From Okapia johnstoni (lineage: Eukaryota; Chordata; Mammalia; Artiodactyla; Giraffidae), in NCBI GenBank assembly GCA_024291935.2, contig JAGTYA010000024.1, positions 2,294,001-2,358,000 on the forward strand: a stretch of DNA of 64,000 nucleotides, written 5' to 3'. Position 1 is the first letter of the stretch. Every line of letters starts with the position of its first letter. The notes under the pieces are model-generated. The model had not been told where the DNA came from, ran no database searches, and saw only the letters and a program-made list of their open reading frames with translations. The position numbers were made by a program, and so were the translations under genes. This document shows, in pieces, positions 10,736 through 22,449 of the stretch.

Positions 10736-11559
10736 TCCACTGCTCTGCCTCCCACTCTGAGGACCACTCAGTTGCTAGGAGACAGCAAGCCAATGGTTAC
10801 TATGGGAACCAAGCTGCTGTGGAAAGTGGAAAGAGTTTGTGCCCAGGCAGCAGCAAGAAGGCTCCAGGTGGGCTCTGCGGCTCCTCCTCTGCCCCTCCCA
10901 CGGAGGCACGTCTTGGCTTTCAGCTTTGGGACTTGGGTTCCAGGCAGCAGATGCCCAGTGACAAGGCCAGAGAGAGGGGCAAGGAAGATGGATTACTCTG
11001 AACTCTGCCCCTGCAAACTGAGAGCCCTGGTGGTGGATGTGGCTCCAAAGACGGGGCTGAGGGGCAGACAGCCAAAGCCAGGAAGCCTCATACTACTGCT
11101 TTCCCCAAATCGGCTGAGTACAGAGACGAGCCTGGCCCTGGGATGCAAGAGAAAGGGAGGGCAGGACCGGGGGAGTACAGAGCCGTACCAGAGAGCTCCA
11201 GATCTGGGCAAACACCTCAGCTTTCTCATCTGTAAGAGGGGAATGACACTAATCCGTCTCCACAGACACTGTTTTGCCTTTATTTCAGCTGAAATTATTG
11301 TTATTATAACCATGAGTTTTACATAATACTTATTCTACTCATGACAATGTCAGATTAGATATCCCCTCTTGAGTCATTATAGTATTAAGAGATTTTTAAA
11401 ATATATGTAAGTATCCATCCTTTTGCAGATTCTTTTCCCACTTAGGTTATTACAGAATACTGAGCAGCACTCCCTGTGCTACACAGTAGGTCCTTGTTGA
11501 TTTCTACACATATTGTGCTGAGAAAATTAACAAAAATGTAAAACACCATGACTAACACA

Positions 11560-11750
11560 CAGACTTGACTAGTTGTGCGACCTTGAGCAAGTCATTGAGC
11601 CTCTCTGAGCCTCTGCCAGTGGAAATACTAACGGTACCTGCCTCATAGGGTTGTTACAAGGCCTGAATGAGTGAATACAGACAAGTAAAAGGCTTTAAAC
11701 AGGCCTGGCAGGCTTTAAGGACTACATATATAGCGTTGGCTGTTCTATTT
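11560..11750 (+). repeat. MIR SINE
   Basis: Contains GACCTTGAGCAAGTCATTGA, CCTCTCTGAGCCTCTG and CCTCATAGGGTTGTTACAAG in the right order for MIR. Confidence 0.75.
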
Positions 11751-12094
11751 TCATAGTAAATGTTCAATAACTCCCAGGGGTCCTGGTCACTCTGGACCTA
11801 GCTCCTTTTCTCTCTGGCTCTCTCAGGAGAAAATCTCCCATCACCCCTCAATCCCCTGCCAGGTGAGGAGGACCAGAACCAAGAAACGGGACTGCCTGAG
11901 GCTTCAGACCTCCCCCTGCTCAAAGTTCAAGGGGCATGGAGCCTGGGAGGCTGGGGCGGGAGGGAGCGAGGAGGAGCTAAATTTGTTCATCTGGCCTGTC
12001 AGTGCCTTAATCTGATCCCCGAGGAACAACGCAGAGGCTTCACTCTGGATGACAAACGAGGAGGGGAGAGGCCTGCCCTGCCTGGACTCCGGGT

Positions 12095-12128
12095 GAGTAA
12101 TGGCTTTGCATTAAGATATTAAGCCTGG
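12095..12128. promoter_or_regulatory. Candidate POU/homeodomain islet
   Basis: GTAATGGCTTTGCATTAAG runs into ATATTAAGCC: an octamer-like TTTGCAT (12105-12111) touching ATTA-type cores in a GC-rich background. Inference from motifs only. Confidence 0.25.
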
Positions 12129-12129
12129 A

Positions 12130-12940
12130 CGACAAGAAATGTGCTCCTGCTCCCACACCACCCCCAGCAAGGCCGGGAAGAGAGCTGGGGAGAAGAGGAG
12201 GCTTCCTGAAGACCAACCTCTGGGAAGGTGGTGGAGCCTGGGGGTGGAGGGAGGCTTGGAACGCCTTGGGTGGGGGTGCGGGATGGCAGAGAGAGAGACA
12301 GACGGGCCACAGATATACCCAGAAATACAGATACAGCCGGGAGAGAAGAAATGGGGCTGGGGGAGGAGGGGGATGGAGACTTGTGGGGGTGGGGTGTGCA
12401 AAGAGGCAAGATGCCTGTACTCTGTACAGGGCAAGGATGCCTTAGCCAGGGCTGCGGCCCAGCGGGGCAGGCCAGCCACCAAGGGGGACTCGGCCCCTAG
12501 GGAGGGCCTGGCTTCAAGGCTGGCCTTGGTCTTCGACGTCCCTCTACTTGATCCAGTGCCTCCTGGGCCGGGAGGGCACGGGGTAGGGTGGTGGCCCTGT
12601 TGAAACTGGCTTAGGCCAACGGGCAAGGCCTCCAGCCACACGGACCGCCTGTTTTGTGGAGAAAGAGGGCCAATACAAAAGGGTAAGTTCCAGCTCCAAG
12701 TTCCCACACCATTCAAGGAGTCCCCCCGTCCACTGAACCCCTGGTACACAATAGCCTGGGCCCCATGAGGCAGCATTTGCTGGGTTGAGGGGACTCTGGG
12801 GGAGGAAAAGATGGGGCAAGCCCAGAATAGGACTTAGAGACAAGGTGGTTCAGAGAGAGCAAAAGGGACAGAGATGGGCTCTAGACAGACCTCGGGGTGG
12901 CCTGCCCCTCTGCCATGACCTCAAAGGTACTGGCCCAGAC
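12130..12940. other. Intergenic unique DNA, nothing recognised
   Basis: Long open frames occur on both strands because the sequence is GC-rich, but they show low-complexity Pro/Ser/Gly composition and no domain. Confidence 0.5.
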
Positions 12941-12944
12941 AGCA

Positions 12945-13100
12945 GATCTGGCCTGCCTGGGTCCAAGTCCTAGCTTCATCCTTTCTGTGGCATGACCTCA
13001 GCAGGTTGTGTGACCTCGCTGTGCTTCTGTCAGACCCCATCTGTAAAGTGGGGTGCTTATAGCCCCTACAGCATGAAGCTCCCCAAGTCAGTTCCTGCAG
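12945..13100 (+). repeat. MIR-like SINE
   Basis: Carries GTGTGACCTCGCTGTGCTTC and CCATCTGTAAAGTGGGGTGC. Confidence 0.6.
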
Positions 13101-13254
13101 GATGCCTAGAACAGGATTTGGCGCATCCTAATGGTTCAGCGAACTTCACAAGTTGTCATTAATTGTCATATTTCCCCTAGGCCCCAGCCATGACCATGTC
13201 AGCTAGATGACACCTGGAGCAAGTCCCCACACCCCCTTTTCCTCCTCAGCAGGA

Positions 13255-13400
13255 TTCGTGCCTAGACCTGGGAGTCCTGACTCACCTTGGTAAAGCCATC
13301 AACCTCTCCATGCCTCAGTTTCTTCATCTGCAGTATGGGCAGATCTTTAGGCTCAGTGGAGCCAGAATGTGTAAGCACTTGATAAAGCCCGGAATGGCCT
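13255..13400 (+). repeat. MIR-like SINE
   Basis: Carries ATGCCTCAGTTTCTTCATCT followed by GCAGTATGGGCAGATC. Confidence 0.55.
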
Positions 13401-14113
13401 GGTTCAGATGCTCTGCTCAGAGGACCAGCACAACCTGGTATGCATGTGTGTGTGTGGGGGGTGCTGAGGGGGAGCCCCAAATCGCAGGCCCAGGGCCCCA
13501 TGTCCCAGGGAGTCGGGGTCGGGAGCCCAGCTACCTCCCCTTTCTGCGCCCCCCTCCTTCCAGCACCACCTTCTCCTGCAGCGCTGCCCTCTGGTCCCAC
13601 TCAGCCTCAACTGTGCGGGCTGGTCCTACACTTTGCTCACTCCGGATTTTACAGGTGGGCAAGTCTGCCCAGGTCTGGAGCTTAAACAGGTAAAGGACGA
13701 TGCAGAGAACAGAGAGCAGCTATCTTGGGGAAAAGGGGGAGAGGAGGGATAGGGTGGAAGTACATAGCTAGGGAAGAAAACGCTGAAGGCTCACTCCCTG
13801 AACCCCAGAAGAACACTAGGCAAGCAGCTGTGCCCTTCTGCTGGGGAGGCCAGAGGGAGGGGATTTGGGGGACATGGGGGTGGTCGTAGGGGGCGGTGCT
13901 TCTGAAACTGATTCCTGGGCAGGCGGGGATCCCTGGGGTAGCCCCCGTCACTGAGGTCTTCCTTCAACCGCCCAAGATCTACCCCTGAGTCTCCCCAGTT
14001 CGAATCCCCTTGTCCTCCAGCTGTGAGACCCGTGGGTTTAGTTAGCCCCCAACCCCTCCCTGGGGTGCGGGGGAGCTGGGACTTGGTCCAGGGCTTGCTG
14101 GTTCTTCAAAGCC

Positions 14114-14435
14114 TGCGTCTCTCGCGGAGGACCACCAGGAGGCGCCCCACGCCTGCTCGGCCTCCCCGTGGGCCCCGATCCGTCCGGCTGGTCGGTCTGG
14201 AGGCGGGGCGTCCTCGGGGTCCGGGTGCGGAGGGTCTGTGGTGCAGCCCCGGCTCTAGCGCGTGGCCCGCGGAGCCGCGCACCCTTTCTCTTTCTTGAAC
14301 CCCAATCGGGTGGCGGGAGTCTCATCCAATGCTCTCTGCGCGATCCTGCTCCCTCTGCGCCCGCAGGCATCCGAGGTCCAGGCTTCGGTCACTCCCCAGA
14401 CCCACCCGCGAAGTCCTCTGTCATCCTGCGAGCAC
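14114..14435. promoter_or_regulatory. Orphan CpG island
   Basis: CpG-dense, GC-rich block with no coding exon recognised on either strand. It could be a promoter of an unannotated non-coding transcript or a regulatory island. Its right flank is unique DNA up to a BovB fragment. Confidence 0.45.
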
Positions 14436-14728
14436 AGGACCCAGAGCCCTGTGCTGTGGTCCCCCTTCCCCCAGTTCCTATCTCTCTCTGAAGGTTGGAT
14501 GGATTAACTGCTCGCAAAGCTGGTTTGTTTGGCCACAGTTTATTATTCTCCAGCCACTCCAGCTTGAAGGCGGGCCTAGAGTCAATAAGTTTATCCAGGG
14601 ACCAAAATCAGCCCCTGGCGCCTCTGGGTTCCTTCAGTCCTGCCCCACAGATTCCACCAGAGAGCCCTCCATCCTCCAGAAAGAAACAAAATCTCTTAAA
14701 CATTATTTTTAACAATTGCTTTTTAGGA

Positions 14729-14949
14729 AGGGTTGACTCATCGGAAAAGACCCTGATGCTGGGTGGGATTGGGGACGGGAGGAGAAGGGGACGACAAAGG
14801 ATGAGATGGTTGGATGGCATCACCGACTCGATGGACATGGGTTTGGGTAGACTCCGGGAGTTGGTGATGGACAGAGAGGCCTGGCGTGCTGCAATTCGTG
14901 GGGTCTCAAAGAGTTGGACACGACTGAGCGACTGAACTGAACTGAACTA
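14729..14949 (+). repeat. BovB (RTE) LINE, 3' end fragment
   Basis: Encodes the BovB C-terminal words [20 protein letters not shown] and [20 protein letters not shown] and ends in the GACTGAACTGAACTGAACT tail. 5'-truncated copy. Confidence 0.9.
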
Positions 14950-14969
14950 AAATCTACATGGGATTGATT

Positions 14970-15830
14970 CAAAAATTAAAGCAATGCAAAGTAAAAAGCC
15001 TTCTGGCAACCCTGTCTCCAAGCCCCTGGTTCCAACCCACACATACCTGCCAGGTAGCACTTTTATTAATTTCTTATGAAGTCTTTAGCACAAAGTTAAA
15101 ATCTATGCTCTTATTCCCCCACTCACCCATTCCTATACAAAAGGAAGCATATTATGTACACTTTGTCTTCACTAAATCTATCTTGACATTCTTTCCATAA
15201 CAATAGATCCCTTGTTCCTTTTTTCCAGCTGTGTAGTATTCCATTGTGTGGCTACATGCATGCTCAGTCATTCCCAGCCCTTTGGGACCCCATGGTCTGT
15301 AGCCCACTAGGCTCCTCTATCCACGGGATTTTCCTGGCAAGAATACTAGCGTGAGTTGCCACGCCCTCCTCCAGGGGATCTTCCCAACCCAAGGATCAAA
15401 CCTGAGTCTTTTGCCTTGTAGACAGATTCTTTACTGTTCGAGCCACCAGGGAAGCCCTGTATGGCTATACACAGTCTATGTAATCCAGTCATTTCTTGAT
15501 GAGTACCTAGGTGGTTGCTCCTTTTTGACTCTTACTAACAACATTGCAGTGAACATCCTTGTACCTCCGTCATTTCATAAGTGTGTTTTTGTATGGATAG
15601 GTGGGATAAAATGCCCTGAGAGAGAGTACTAATCACACAGTGAGAGCATGTGTCACTTGGGTAGGTACTTGAGCAGGTATTGCTAGTTGCCCTGCATGGG
15701 GCTTGGACTGTTTGCCCTCCCCAGGCAATGACCAGACTTTCTCCACAGCCTCACCAACAGAATGCACCGCTGAACTTTTGCATTTTTGCCACACATTCAC
15801 TTGTGTTCAGTGTCCCGGGGAAGCCTATCT
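14970..15830 (-). repeat. L1 (old L1M type) fragment, split by a SINE
   Basis: Words such as GTGTAGTATTCCATTGTGTG, CATTGCAGTGAACATCCTTG and CCACAGCCTCACCAACAGAA are in the order of a reversed L1 3' region. The copy is interrupted at about 15252-15457 by a Bov-tA SINE. The flanking words TGTGTGGCTACA and TGTATGGCTATA look like its diverged target duplication. Confidence 0.75.
15252..15457 (-). repeat. Bov-tA SINE inserted in L1
   Basis: Reverse BovA body (GCTCCTCTATCCACGGGATT) to the head complement GAGCCACCAGGGAAGCCC. Confidence 0.85.
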
Positions 15831-16109
15831 TTACCTCCAGACTGTCACTCCTCTGCCCGTGTCCCCCAGCACACAGGTCTTCTCCTTCATAGCACCTTGT
15901 GCATTTGAAATTATATAGACTATACCGTTATTTCGTCAACATTTGCCTGCCACCAGCCTAAAAGCCCCATGTGCACAGGGGCTGTACGCCAGTCCCTGAA
16001 ATAACACAGGCACATCAGAGATGCTGATTATGCCTTCATTGGCTGGTATGGTTCCCTGTGTGCCCCACATCCATGCATACAGGGGCTCAACTGTGACTCT
16101 CAACCCCCT

Positions 16110-16205
16110 TACGTGGGAGGCATGGGTACTAGCTCCACTGAGCAGATGAGGAGACTGAGGCTCAGAGAGGAGGTCAAGGACTCATCAAGGACTCACCACT
16201 GGCCG
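16110..16205 (-). repeat. MIR-like SINE fragment
   Basis: GCAGATGAGGAGACTGAGGC followed by TCAGAGAGGAGGTCAAGG is the reversed MIR core. Confidence 0.6.
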
Positions 16206-16597
16206 GTAGAGAAGTATCTTTCTCCACAGCCCTTGTCTCTGCTTGTGAGACCTTGGTTTTACTTCCCTACTCTGGCCCATGGGAGCCCGCCCCCAACCAA
16301 CTGCCGTCACCAGGAACAGTCAGGCCCAGGTCTGGGGGGCTCCAAACTCAGGATTGGCCCCCTCTACCCTGCCCACAATGGTGGAGAGCCAGGCCAGGGG
16401 TTTGTCAGAGCCCCCGGGGTCTTGTTGGCTTGCAGCCTCAGACACCCTGTTTGGTGGCAGTGCCAGGGCCACAGTGACCCGGTGGCTTGTGCAGCCCAGA
16501 GCCCGTTCCCGGAGGCCCCACGGCTGTGCTGGCTTTGTGCCCAACTGTCACTCTGCTCCCCAGTGGCTCTTTGTGGCGGCTGCCTGCCTCCCTGCCT

Positions 16598-16662
16598 CCC
16601 ATTAATCATGTGTGCAGGATTTATTTTCTCCAGCAATTTATTTCAGCAAATGCAATCTGGGT
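16598..16662. promoter_or_regulatory. Candidate distal element, ATTAAT-containing
   Basis: CCCATTAATCATGTG, GATTTATTTTCTCC, CAATTTATTTCAGC and AAATGCAATCTGG occur within 65 bases, flanked by GC-rich unique DNA. Confidence 0.25.
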
Positions 16663-17574
16663 GTGCCCACAGGTGGGCAGGATGCTCTGTTGCCGCCAGA
16701 GTCATGGAGCCCGGCTTTATTGTCAGACTGACAGGCATGACTCACCAGCACCCCCGAGGCAGATGCACCAGAGCCCTAGGGTGGGACGCTAGGTACTCCA
16801 GGGACCAGCCCCACCCCCATGTCACCGAAACCTTAGCATCCCTAGCAGCCTGGAAGGTTCCAGCTTGCTCCCGTTTTTTTTTTTTTTAAAACTGGGGCTT
16901 TGCAGCCCCTGCCAAGGCCTGCTGGCTAAGGGGGTATGGGAAAGGATTAGGCCCCAGTGTCCTCACCCTGAAACAGCCTTTCAGAGGCTTTTGCTGAAGA
17001 CCCAGGTGGTGGCTCATTTCAGTTTCCTGATCTGAGGAAGGAAGGGATCCTTCTTCCCCAACCGCTCCCCAACCCCCCGGCCCTCAGCATTGCTGGATGA
17101 CCTGGCCCTGCTTCCCAGGTTCTGACAGTCACAGAGGGAAACAGCTCATGCCAACCCTGCCACCCCTTGCCACGTACACACGTATCTTCCCTCCTGAGGG
17201 GTGCTTTCATCACCCTTGCCCCCCTCCATCTATCAGAGGATGCAGCAGCCCAGGACTGAGTAGCAGACATGGCCCTGAGGCCAGGACAGAATGCAGGGGC
17301 TGCTTGGCCCTGATTTCAGGTCCTGAGTTAGTGCCCCTGGTTATCTGTCTACTTACAGGCCTTGGACACAGGAAGGAAAGGACTGTACAGTAGTGGGCAG
17401 GAGCCAACAACCTGGCCCTGGCCCTCACCAAGCCCTTTGCATCCCACCCCGCCTCTGCAGCGTCTCCAGGTCCCCAGGTCCCACCCCTGGGGGCCTGCTT
17501 CCTCTCTTGGTATCCCCCAGTTTCAGCCTGAGGCCCCTACCCTCAGCCTGCCCTTCACCCCCTACCCCAACCTG

Positions 17575-17645
17575 GCTGCCGCTAATGCTGCAGATAATTC
17601 CTGCTGTCGCAAAGCCATTACAGTGCAAATGGGCTGCATTTCAGT
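17575..17645. promoter_or_regulatory. Candidate distal element beside (GT)n
   Basis: GCTAATGCTGCAGATAATTC, AAGCCATTACAGTGCAAATG and GGGCTGCATTTCAG lie in succession. ATTA/TAAT cores and an octamer-like TGCAAAT occur in GC-rich DNA. Confidence 0.25.
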
Positions 17646-17682
17646 GTGCGTGTGTGTGTGTGTGTGTGTGCGCGCGCACGTG
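17644..17682. repeat. (GT)n microsatellite
   Basis: A GT run passing into GCGCGC. Confidence 0.95.
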
Positions 17683-18344
17683 AGTGGACAGGGGAGGGGG
17701 CTTGGCAGGCAAGGCACCTTGCTTATGCCTTGCTCACTGCCTTGCGGAGTTTATGCCATTTCCCGCCAACCTCTGGTCCCCTGCCCTGGCTGCCAGCCTC
17801 CACTGGACCTTGAGTGATGGGGCCTGGTGCTCTGGCCAGGGGGCTGACATGCCCAACTGGAGGGTCCTGGTGTCCCTGTCCTCCCCTTTCTCCTCCATGG
17901 GTGGCAGCTGGACTCAGAGAGTAGCTGAACCACCCTCCACTCAGCCTTTGAGACTTCCAGGGCCCTGGGGGGATAGAACCAACCTAGGGGTGCAAGATGG
18001 ATGCTGGGAGGACTTCAGTGGTATTTGAGGCCCTGGCTTCCAGCCTTCCATCTCGCTCCAGCCCTTCCAGGCCCCTGGTCTCCCACTTTTTGCTTTATCT
18101 GCCTCCCGTAGACCCCCACCCTTACCCCCAAGTGCCATCACAGTTGCTTCACCTTGCCTCCTCCTGCCTCAGCACAGCCAGGTCTCCCCCAGGGGAAGGC
18201 AAATCCTCTATCCTTTCAAGAAGAACCTTTGACCTTTGTGTCAGGAGCCTTCAGTGAACCTTGACAGCAGCTGGGAGGGCCCTGTGGGCTCAGGAGGGAG
18301 GGCAGGGCAGTGGTCAAGGGAGTAGCCTTCAGCAGCAGGTGGGA

Positions 18345-18480
18345 TTGCTTTTCCTCTCTGCTCCTCCAGTTTCTGGTGATCTGGTCTTGGCCACGTCACT
18401 CAATATCTCTGCATCTCAGTGGCCTTATCTGCAAATTGGGTCTGATAACACCTGACTCAAATAATTATTATCAAAGGTCT
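18345..18480 (+). repeat. MIR-like SINE
   Basis: GGCCACGTCACTCAATATCT, then GCATCTCAGTGGCCTTATCT and GCAAATTGGGTCTGATAA match the MIR order. Confidence 0.55.
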
Positions 18481-19395
18481 AATAGATTGTATTACATAGA
18501 ACCACGAGAAATTGCTTATGCTCCAGCAGTTTCCACGTTAATATTTACTGGGTGAGGTACTGCACTAAGTCAGCTTTGTGTCTTTGATAAGGAATCTACT
18601 CAATGTCCTGCACTTTGCTTTTATACTCTCAATGTTTTGCATTTGTACAAATGCTTAAAGAGTTCAAGCTAACTGAGAAAGCACAAAGAAGAGGTAAGAA
18701 GCAAAATAAAATAAAAATAAATCTCCCTGTCAGAAATAGCCGTAATCAGTGAATAATAACCATTTCCAGAAATCTCTTTTTGCACTGATACAGGTAGAAA
18801 TTTAGAGTGCTAAATGCTTAGAAATATTGCTATGAGAAAGGATCTGACTATTTTAAATATAATTTTTTAAATTTTAGTTTATTTTCATGAAAGAAAATAA
18901 ATGAATAAATGGAAGGAAATTGAAAGAAACCACATAACTCTAGTAAATGTCTCTTCATCAGAAAGGCAATGCATTCTACAAAGGTCATCTCATATTAACA
19001 AAAAGATAGGAAAGCCATAAGAATTAAAAGCATTGATTAGGGAGAATCTTTCATGTAGGAGTGGAGAGAAATGTGAATATTGTAGTAGAAATTAAAGACA
19101 TTAAATTAGCAAATTTCAAAGTAACAGCTGACAGCAAGACTGAGAAAAGAAAAAGAAAACTTATGGAGAGAGATCACAAGCAAGGAAGACAAAAGACAAG
19201 GAAGAAAACGAGAGGAAATAGGCACAATTGTGGACGGGTTTGCACAGGGTCGAACAATGGTATTCAAAATTGCACACATTTAACTTAAAAGAGTTTTGCC
19301 TACATGTGTTCTCCTTTCCTAAAGGTTTCTATCATGTTTAAATGATGAGAAAGATGTAGTTTCTTACATGTAGTAAATACTGACATTTTAAAATA
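18480..19395. other. AT-rich intergenic DNA
   Basis: Composition changes sharply from GC-rich to AT-rich. The stretch probably contains old repeat sequence, but I cannot assign a family. An open frame at 19061-19288 is Lys/Arg-rich and not convincing as a gene. Confidence 0.4.
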
Positions 19396-20160
19396 AAGCT
19401 GCTGCACTGCTTACAATAGCCAAGACATGGGGGCAACATAAATGTTCATCAACAGAGGAATGGATAAAGATGTGGTACATATACACAATGGAATATATGC
19501 TCGGTCATTAAAAAGAATGAATAATGCCATTGGCAGCAACATGGACAGACATCAAGATTGTTGTACTGAGTGAAGTATGTCAGACAGAGAAGAAGAAATA
19601 TCGTATGACTTCCCTTATATGTGGAATCTAAAAAGAATTGATACAAATGAACTTATAAAACAGAAACAGACTCACAGACTTAGAGAATGAATTTATGGTG
19701 GCCAGGGAGAAGGGTTGGGGGCAAGGAATAATTAGGGAGTTTGGAATGGACATGTACTATCTGCTGTATTGGAACTCTGCTCAATGTTATGTGGCACCCT
19801 GGACAAGAGGGGAGTTTAGGGAAGAAAGGATACATGTGTATGCATGGCTGAGTCCCTTTGCTGTCCATCTGAAACTATCGCAGCATTGATAATCAGCAGT
19901 GTGCTTGTGCTAAGTCGCCTTAGTTGTGTCCGACTCTTTGCGACCCCACGGACTGTAGCCCACCAGGCTCCTCTGTCCATGGGGATTCTCCAGGCAAGAA
20001 TACTGGAGTGGGTTGCCATGCCTTCCTCCAAGGGATCTTCCTAACCCAGGGATAGAACCCGTGTCTCTCTTATGTCTCCTGCGTTGGCAGGTGGGTTCTT
20101 TACCACTAGCGCCACGTGGGAAACTATAAAATAAAAATTTTTTTAAATAAAATAAAAAAT
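19395..20160 (+). repeat. L1 LINE 3' end, split by a SINE
   Basis: Diagnostic L1 words CAATAGCCAAGACATGGGGG, GGATAAAGATGTGGTACATA and TACACAATGGAATATATGCT are present, then the 3' UTR and an A-rich tail after about 20126. A Bov-tA SINE sits at about 19902-20126. Confidence 0.85.
19902..20126 (-). repeat. Bov-tA SINE inserted in L1 tail
   Basis: Reverse copy with GTGTCCGACTCTTTGCGACC and GGCAAGAATACTGGAGTGGG, ending at the head complement CACTAGCGCCACGTGGGAAA. Confidence 0.9.
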
Positions 20161-20169
20161 CTGCTGTAG

Positions 20170-20880
20170 CTCTTTTGAATTTATCAGACCACTTTGATGG
20201 ACTTCATATGGTTCAACCTAAGGGGTGAACTTCTCAGCCCACAGTGGTGCCCACCCGGGCAGACACTGTTAGTAGGACATGACCTCATGTTCTACGAACT
20301 CATCTGTACTTGAGTTTTTGTATTTGTTTATGTTTTCCTGGTATTTTTAGCAAAATTCCCCTGAACTCTCCAACTTTTCTCACTAAATGAAGACAAAAAA
20401 GTTGGAGTCTGTGATTACAGTGGAAAAGCACTATGACCCTCCTCCCGCCCCCTCAGGATACCAGTGACGAGGGTAGGGGGCTGACCCTGCTGGAGAAGGC
20501 TAGAATGAGGCTGGGGGAGGGGAGAGGATGGGGATGACCCCTTTCTTCTCCCAACTCTTCAGTAAGGAAAGGGTTGAGGGGGGACGATGATGACTGAATG
20601 GTTTATGGGATGTACACAAAAGGTTGGGTTCTGAATTGAGGGCGTGAAGGGCATGGTCTATGTGCTTCCATGCCTGTGACCCCTGGTGAACATACCGGGT
20701 CAGAAACCAGGGGTCTTGCCAACCATAGAGAGTCCTTCATGCAGGTCCAGGACCTGTCCATTCTTAGACACCCATGGAGCCTGCAGGGGGGCAGCCCCCA
20801 ACTTGACACTCTGCCCCCAACCCCAAGCAGCACCCTTGCCTCTCCCTTTTAAAGTCAAGTTCAGCCTAGGAGTCCCTTGG
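20170..20880. other. Intergenic unique DNA, nothing recognised
   Basis: No repeat or gene recognised. Confidence 0.4.
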
Positions 20881-20889
20881 TGGCCTTGT

Positions 20890-21222
20890 TGCTGTTGTTG
20901 TTGTTCAGTCACTCAGTCGTGTCCGATTTCTTGCCACCCCATGGACTGCAGCACCGCCAGGCTTCCCTGTCCTTCAAGCTCAAACTCATGTCCACTGAGT
21001 CGGTGATGCCATCCAACCAGCTCATCCTCTGTCATCTGCTTCTCCTCCTGCCCTCAATCTTTCCCAGCATCAGGGTCTTTCCCAAATAGTCAATTCTTCC
21101 CATCAAGTGGCTAAAGTATTGGAGCTTCAGCTTTAGCATCAGTCCTTCCAGTGAATATTCAGGGTTGATTTCCTTTAGGATTGAGTGGTTTAATCTCCTT
21201 GTAGTCCGAGGGACTCTCAAAA
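20890..21222 (-). repeat. BovB LINE, 3' end fragment
   Basis: Reversed BovB terminus: CTCAGTCGTGTCCGATTTCT, GTCGGTGATGCCATCCAACC and GGACTCTCAAAAG at the internal break. The frame is decayed. Confidence 0.9.
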
Positions 21223-21225
21223 GTG

Positions 21226-21332
21226 GCCTAGTGGCTAGGATACCGGGCTTTCATTGCCATGGCCCACGTTCAATCCCTGGTCTGGAAACTGAGATCTTGC
21301 AAGCCTCACAGTGTGGCCAAAGGAAAAAACAA
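21226..21332 (+). repeat. Probable tRNA-derived SINE
   Basis: TGGCCTAGTGGCTAGGATAC resembles an A-box-bearing tRNA head, and CACGTTCAATCCCTGGTC resembles a B-box. Family uncertain (CHR-like). Confidence 0.5.
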
Positions 21333-21789
21333 GTAGTCAAGTACAGCCCAAAGGGCGGGAGAAATCAGAGCAACAACTAAAGCTGACCAGCTGAAAGAGA
21401 CAGGCCACGCCTGGGGAAGGGCCCTCGGGGGAAGGGGAACCCCCAATATTCAGACACCGTCAGAGCATCAGGCTGCACAAGACCTGGGGAGCCCCTCCCC
21501 TACCCCCACACTGCTGTCCCAGGTCCCTTTCTGTTCCGTTCTCGAGGCGCCAACATCTCCCTTGGTGCCTTCCAGGATCGGGCCCTCGCTATTCTCATCA
21601 TGTTCGTGCCGGGAGACAGCATCTTATGGATTCCCAGCATGTACAGAGTGCCGATCTAGAGCAATGATGACAGTCCCTGCCAGCCCTTCACTGAAAGCCC
21701 AGTCCTGGTCCTTCACACCTCCCAGCAAGATGGGTGATATTATCCCATTTCCCAGACTGGCTGAGAAACAGGAAGTGTATGGTTCCCTG

Positions 21790-22395
21790 GGCTGCCATCG
21801 CAAATGATCACACACTGGGCAGAAATTTATTCTCTCACAGTTCTGGAGGCTAGAGGCCAAGAGAATCACGGTGCTGGCAGGGTCATGCTCTTTCAAAGGC
21901 TATTTGGGAGGCTCTGTCCCATGACTCTCTCTTATTTCCCGTGTGGCCAGAAGTCCTTGGCTTGTGGTTACTCCAGTTTCTCCCTCATTGTCACACCAGC
22001 TTCTCCCTGTGTATCTGTTCTCTTTTGCATGGGCTTCCCCAGTGGCTCAGCAGTAAAGAATCTGCCTGCAGTGCAGGAGACACAGGGGATCCAGGTTGGA
22101 TCCCTGGGTTGGGAAGATCCCCTGGAGGAGGGCATGACAACCCCCTCCAGTAGTCTTGCCTGGAGAATCCCATGGATCGATAAGATCCTGGCGGGCTACA
22201 GTCCTTGGAGTCGCAGAGTGAAGCAACTGAGTGCAGTGGATGAAGGGCCCACCCTTCTCCAGTATGACCTTCTCAAGTTTTTTTATGTCTGCAAAAGCTC
22301 TGTTTCCAAATCAGGTCGCATTCTGAGGTTCTGGGGGTTAGGACATCAACACATCTTCTGGGGAACACAATCCAACCCTCAACAGGAAGTGACTC
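21790..22395. repeat. Old mammalian interspersed repeat split by a SINE
   Basis: The left part contains AAATTTATTCTCTCACAGTT and CTGGAGGCTAGAGGCCAAGA. The right part contains GGTCGCATTCTGAGGTTCTG and GGGGTTAGGACATCAACACA. These are two ends of one widespread mammalian repeat; I cannot name its family with certainty. A Bov-tA lies between them. Confidence 0.55.
22028..22236 (+). repeat. Bov-tA SINE
   Basis: Head GGGCTTCCCCAGTGGCTCAG through body CTTGCCTGGAGAATCCCATG. Confidence 0.9.
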
Positions 22396-22449
22396 ACCCC
22401 AAATCACCCAGAGGTACAGTCAGAACCCCCAGGCCTGAGATCTGAATCA

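Larger units (their letters stand above)
16670..18340. other. Intergenic DNA, no gene recognised
   Basis: GC-rich unique sequence containing a T-run at about 16875, an AT islet at about 17575-17645 and a GT microsatellite. Open frames show no domain. Confidence 0.45.

Noticed and set aside
12111..12776. 221-codon minus-strand frame
   Set aside because: No recognisable domain, high Pro/Ser content, and the opposite strand is equally open; typical of GC-rich non-coding DNA.
19061..19288. Lys/Arg-rich 75-codon frame in AT-rich DNA
   Set aside because: Composition follows from A-rich sequence; likely old repeat DNA.
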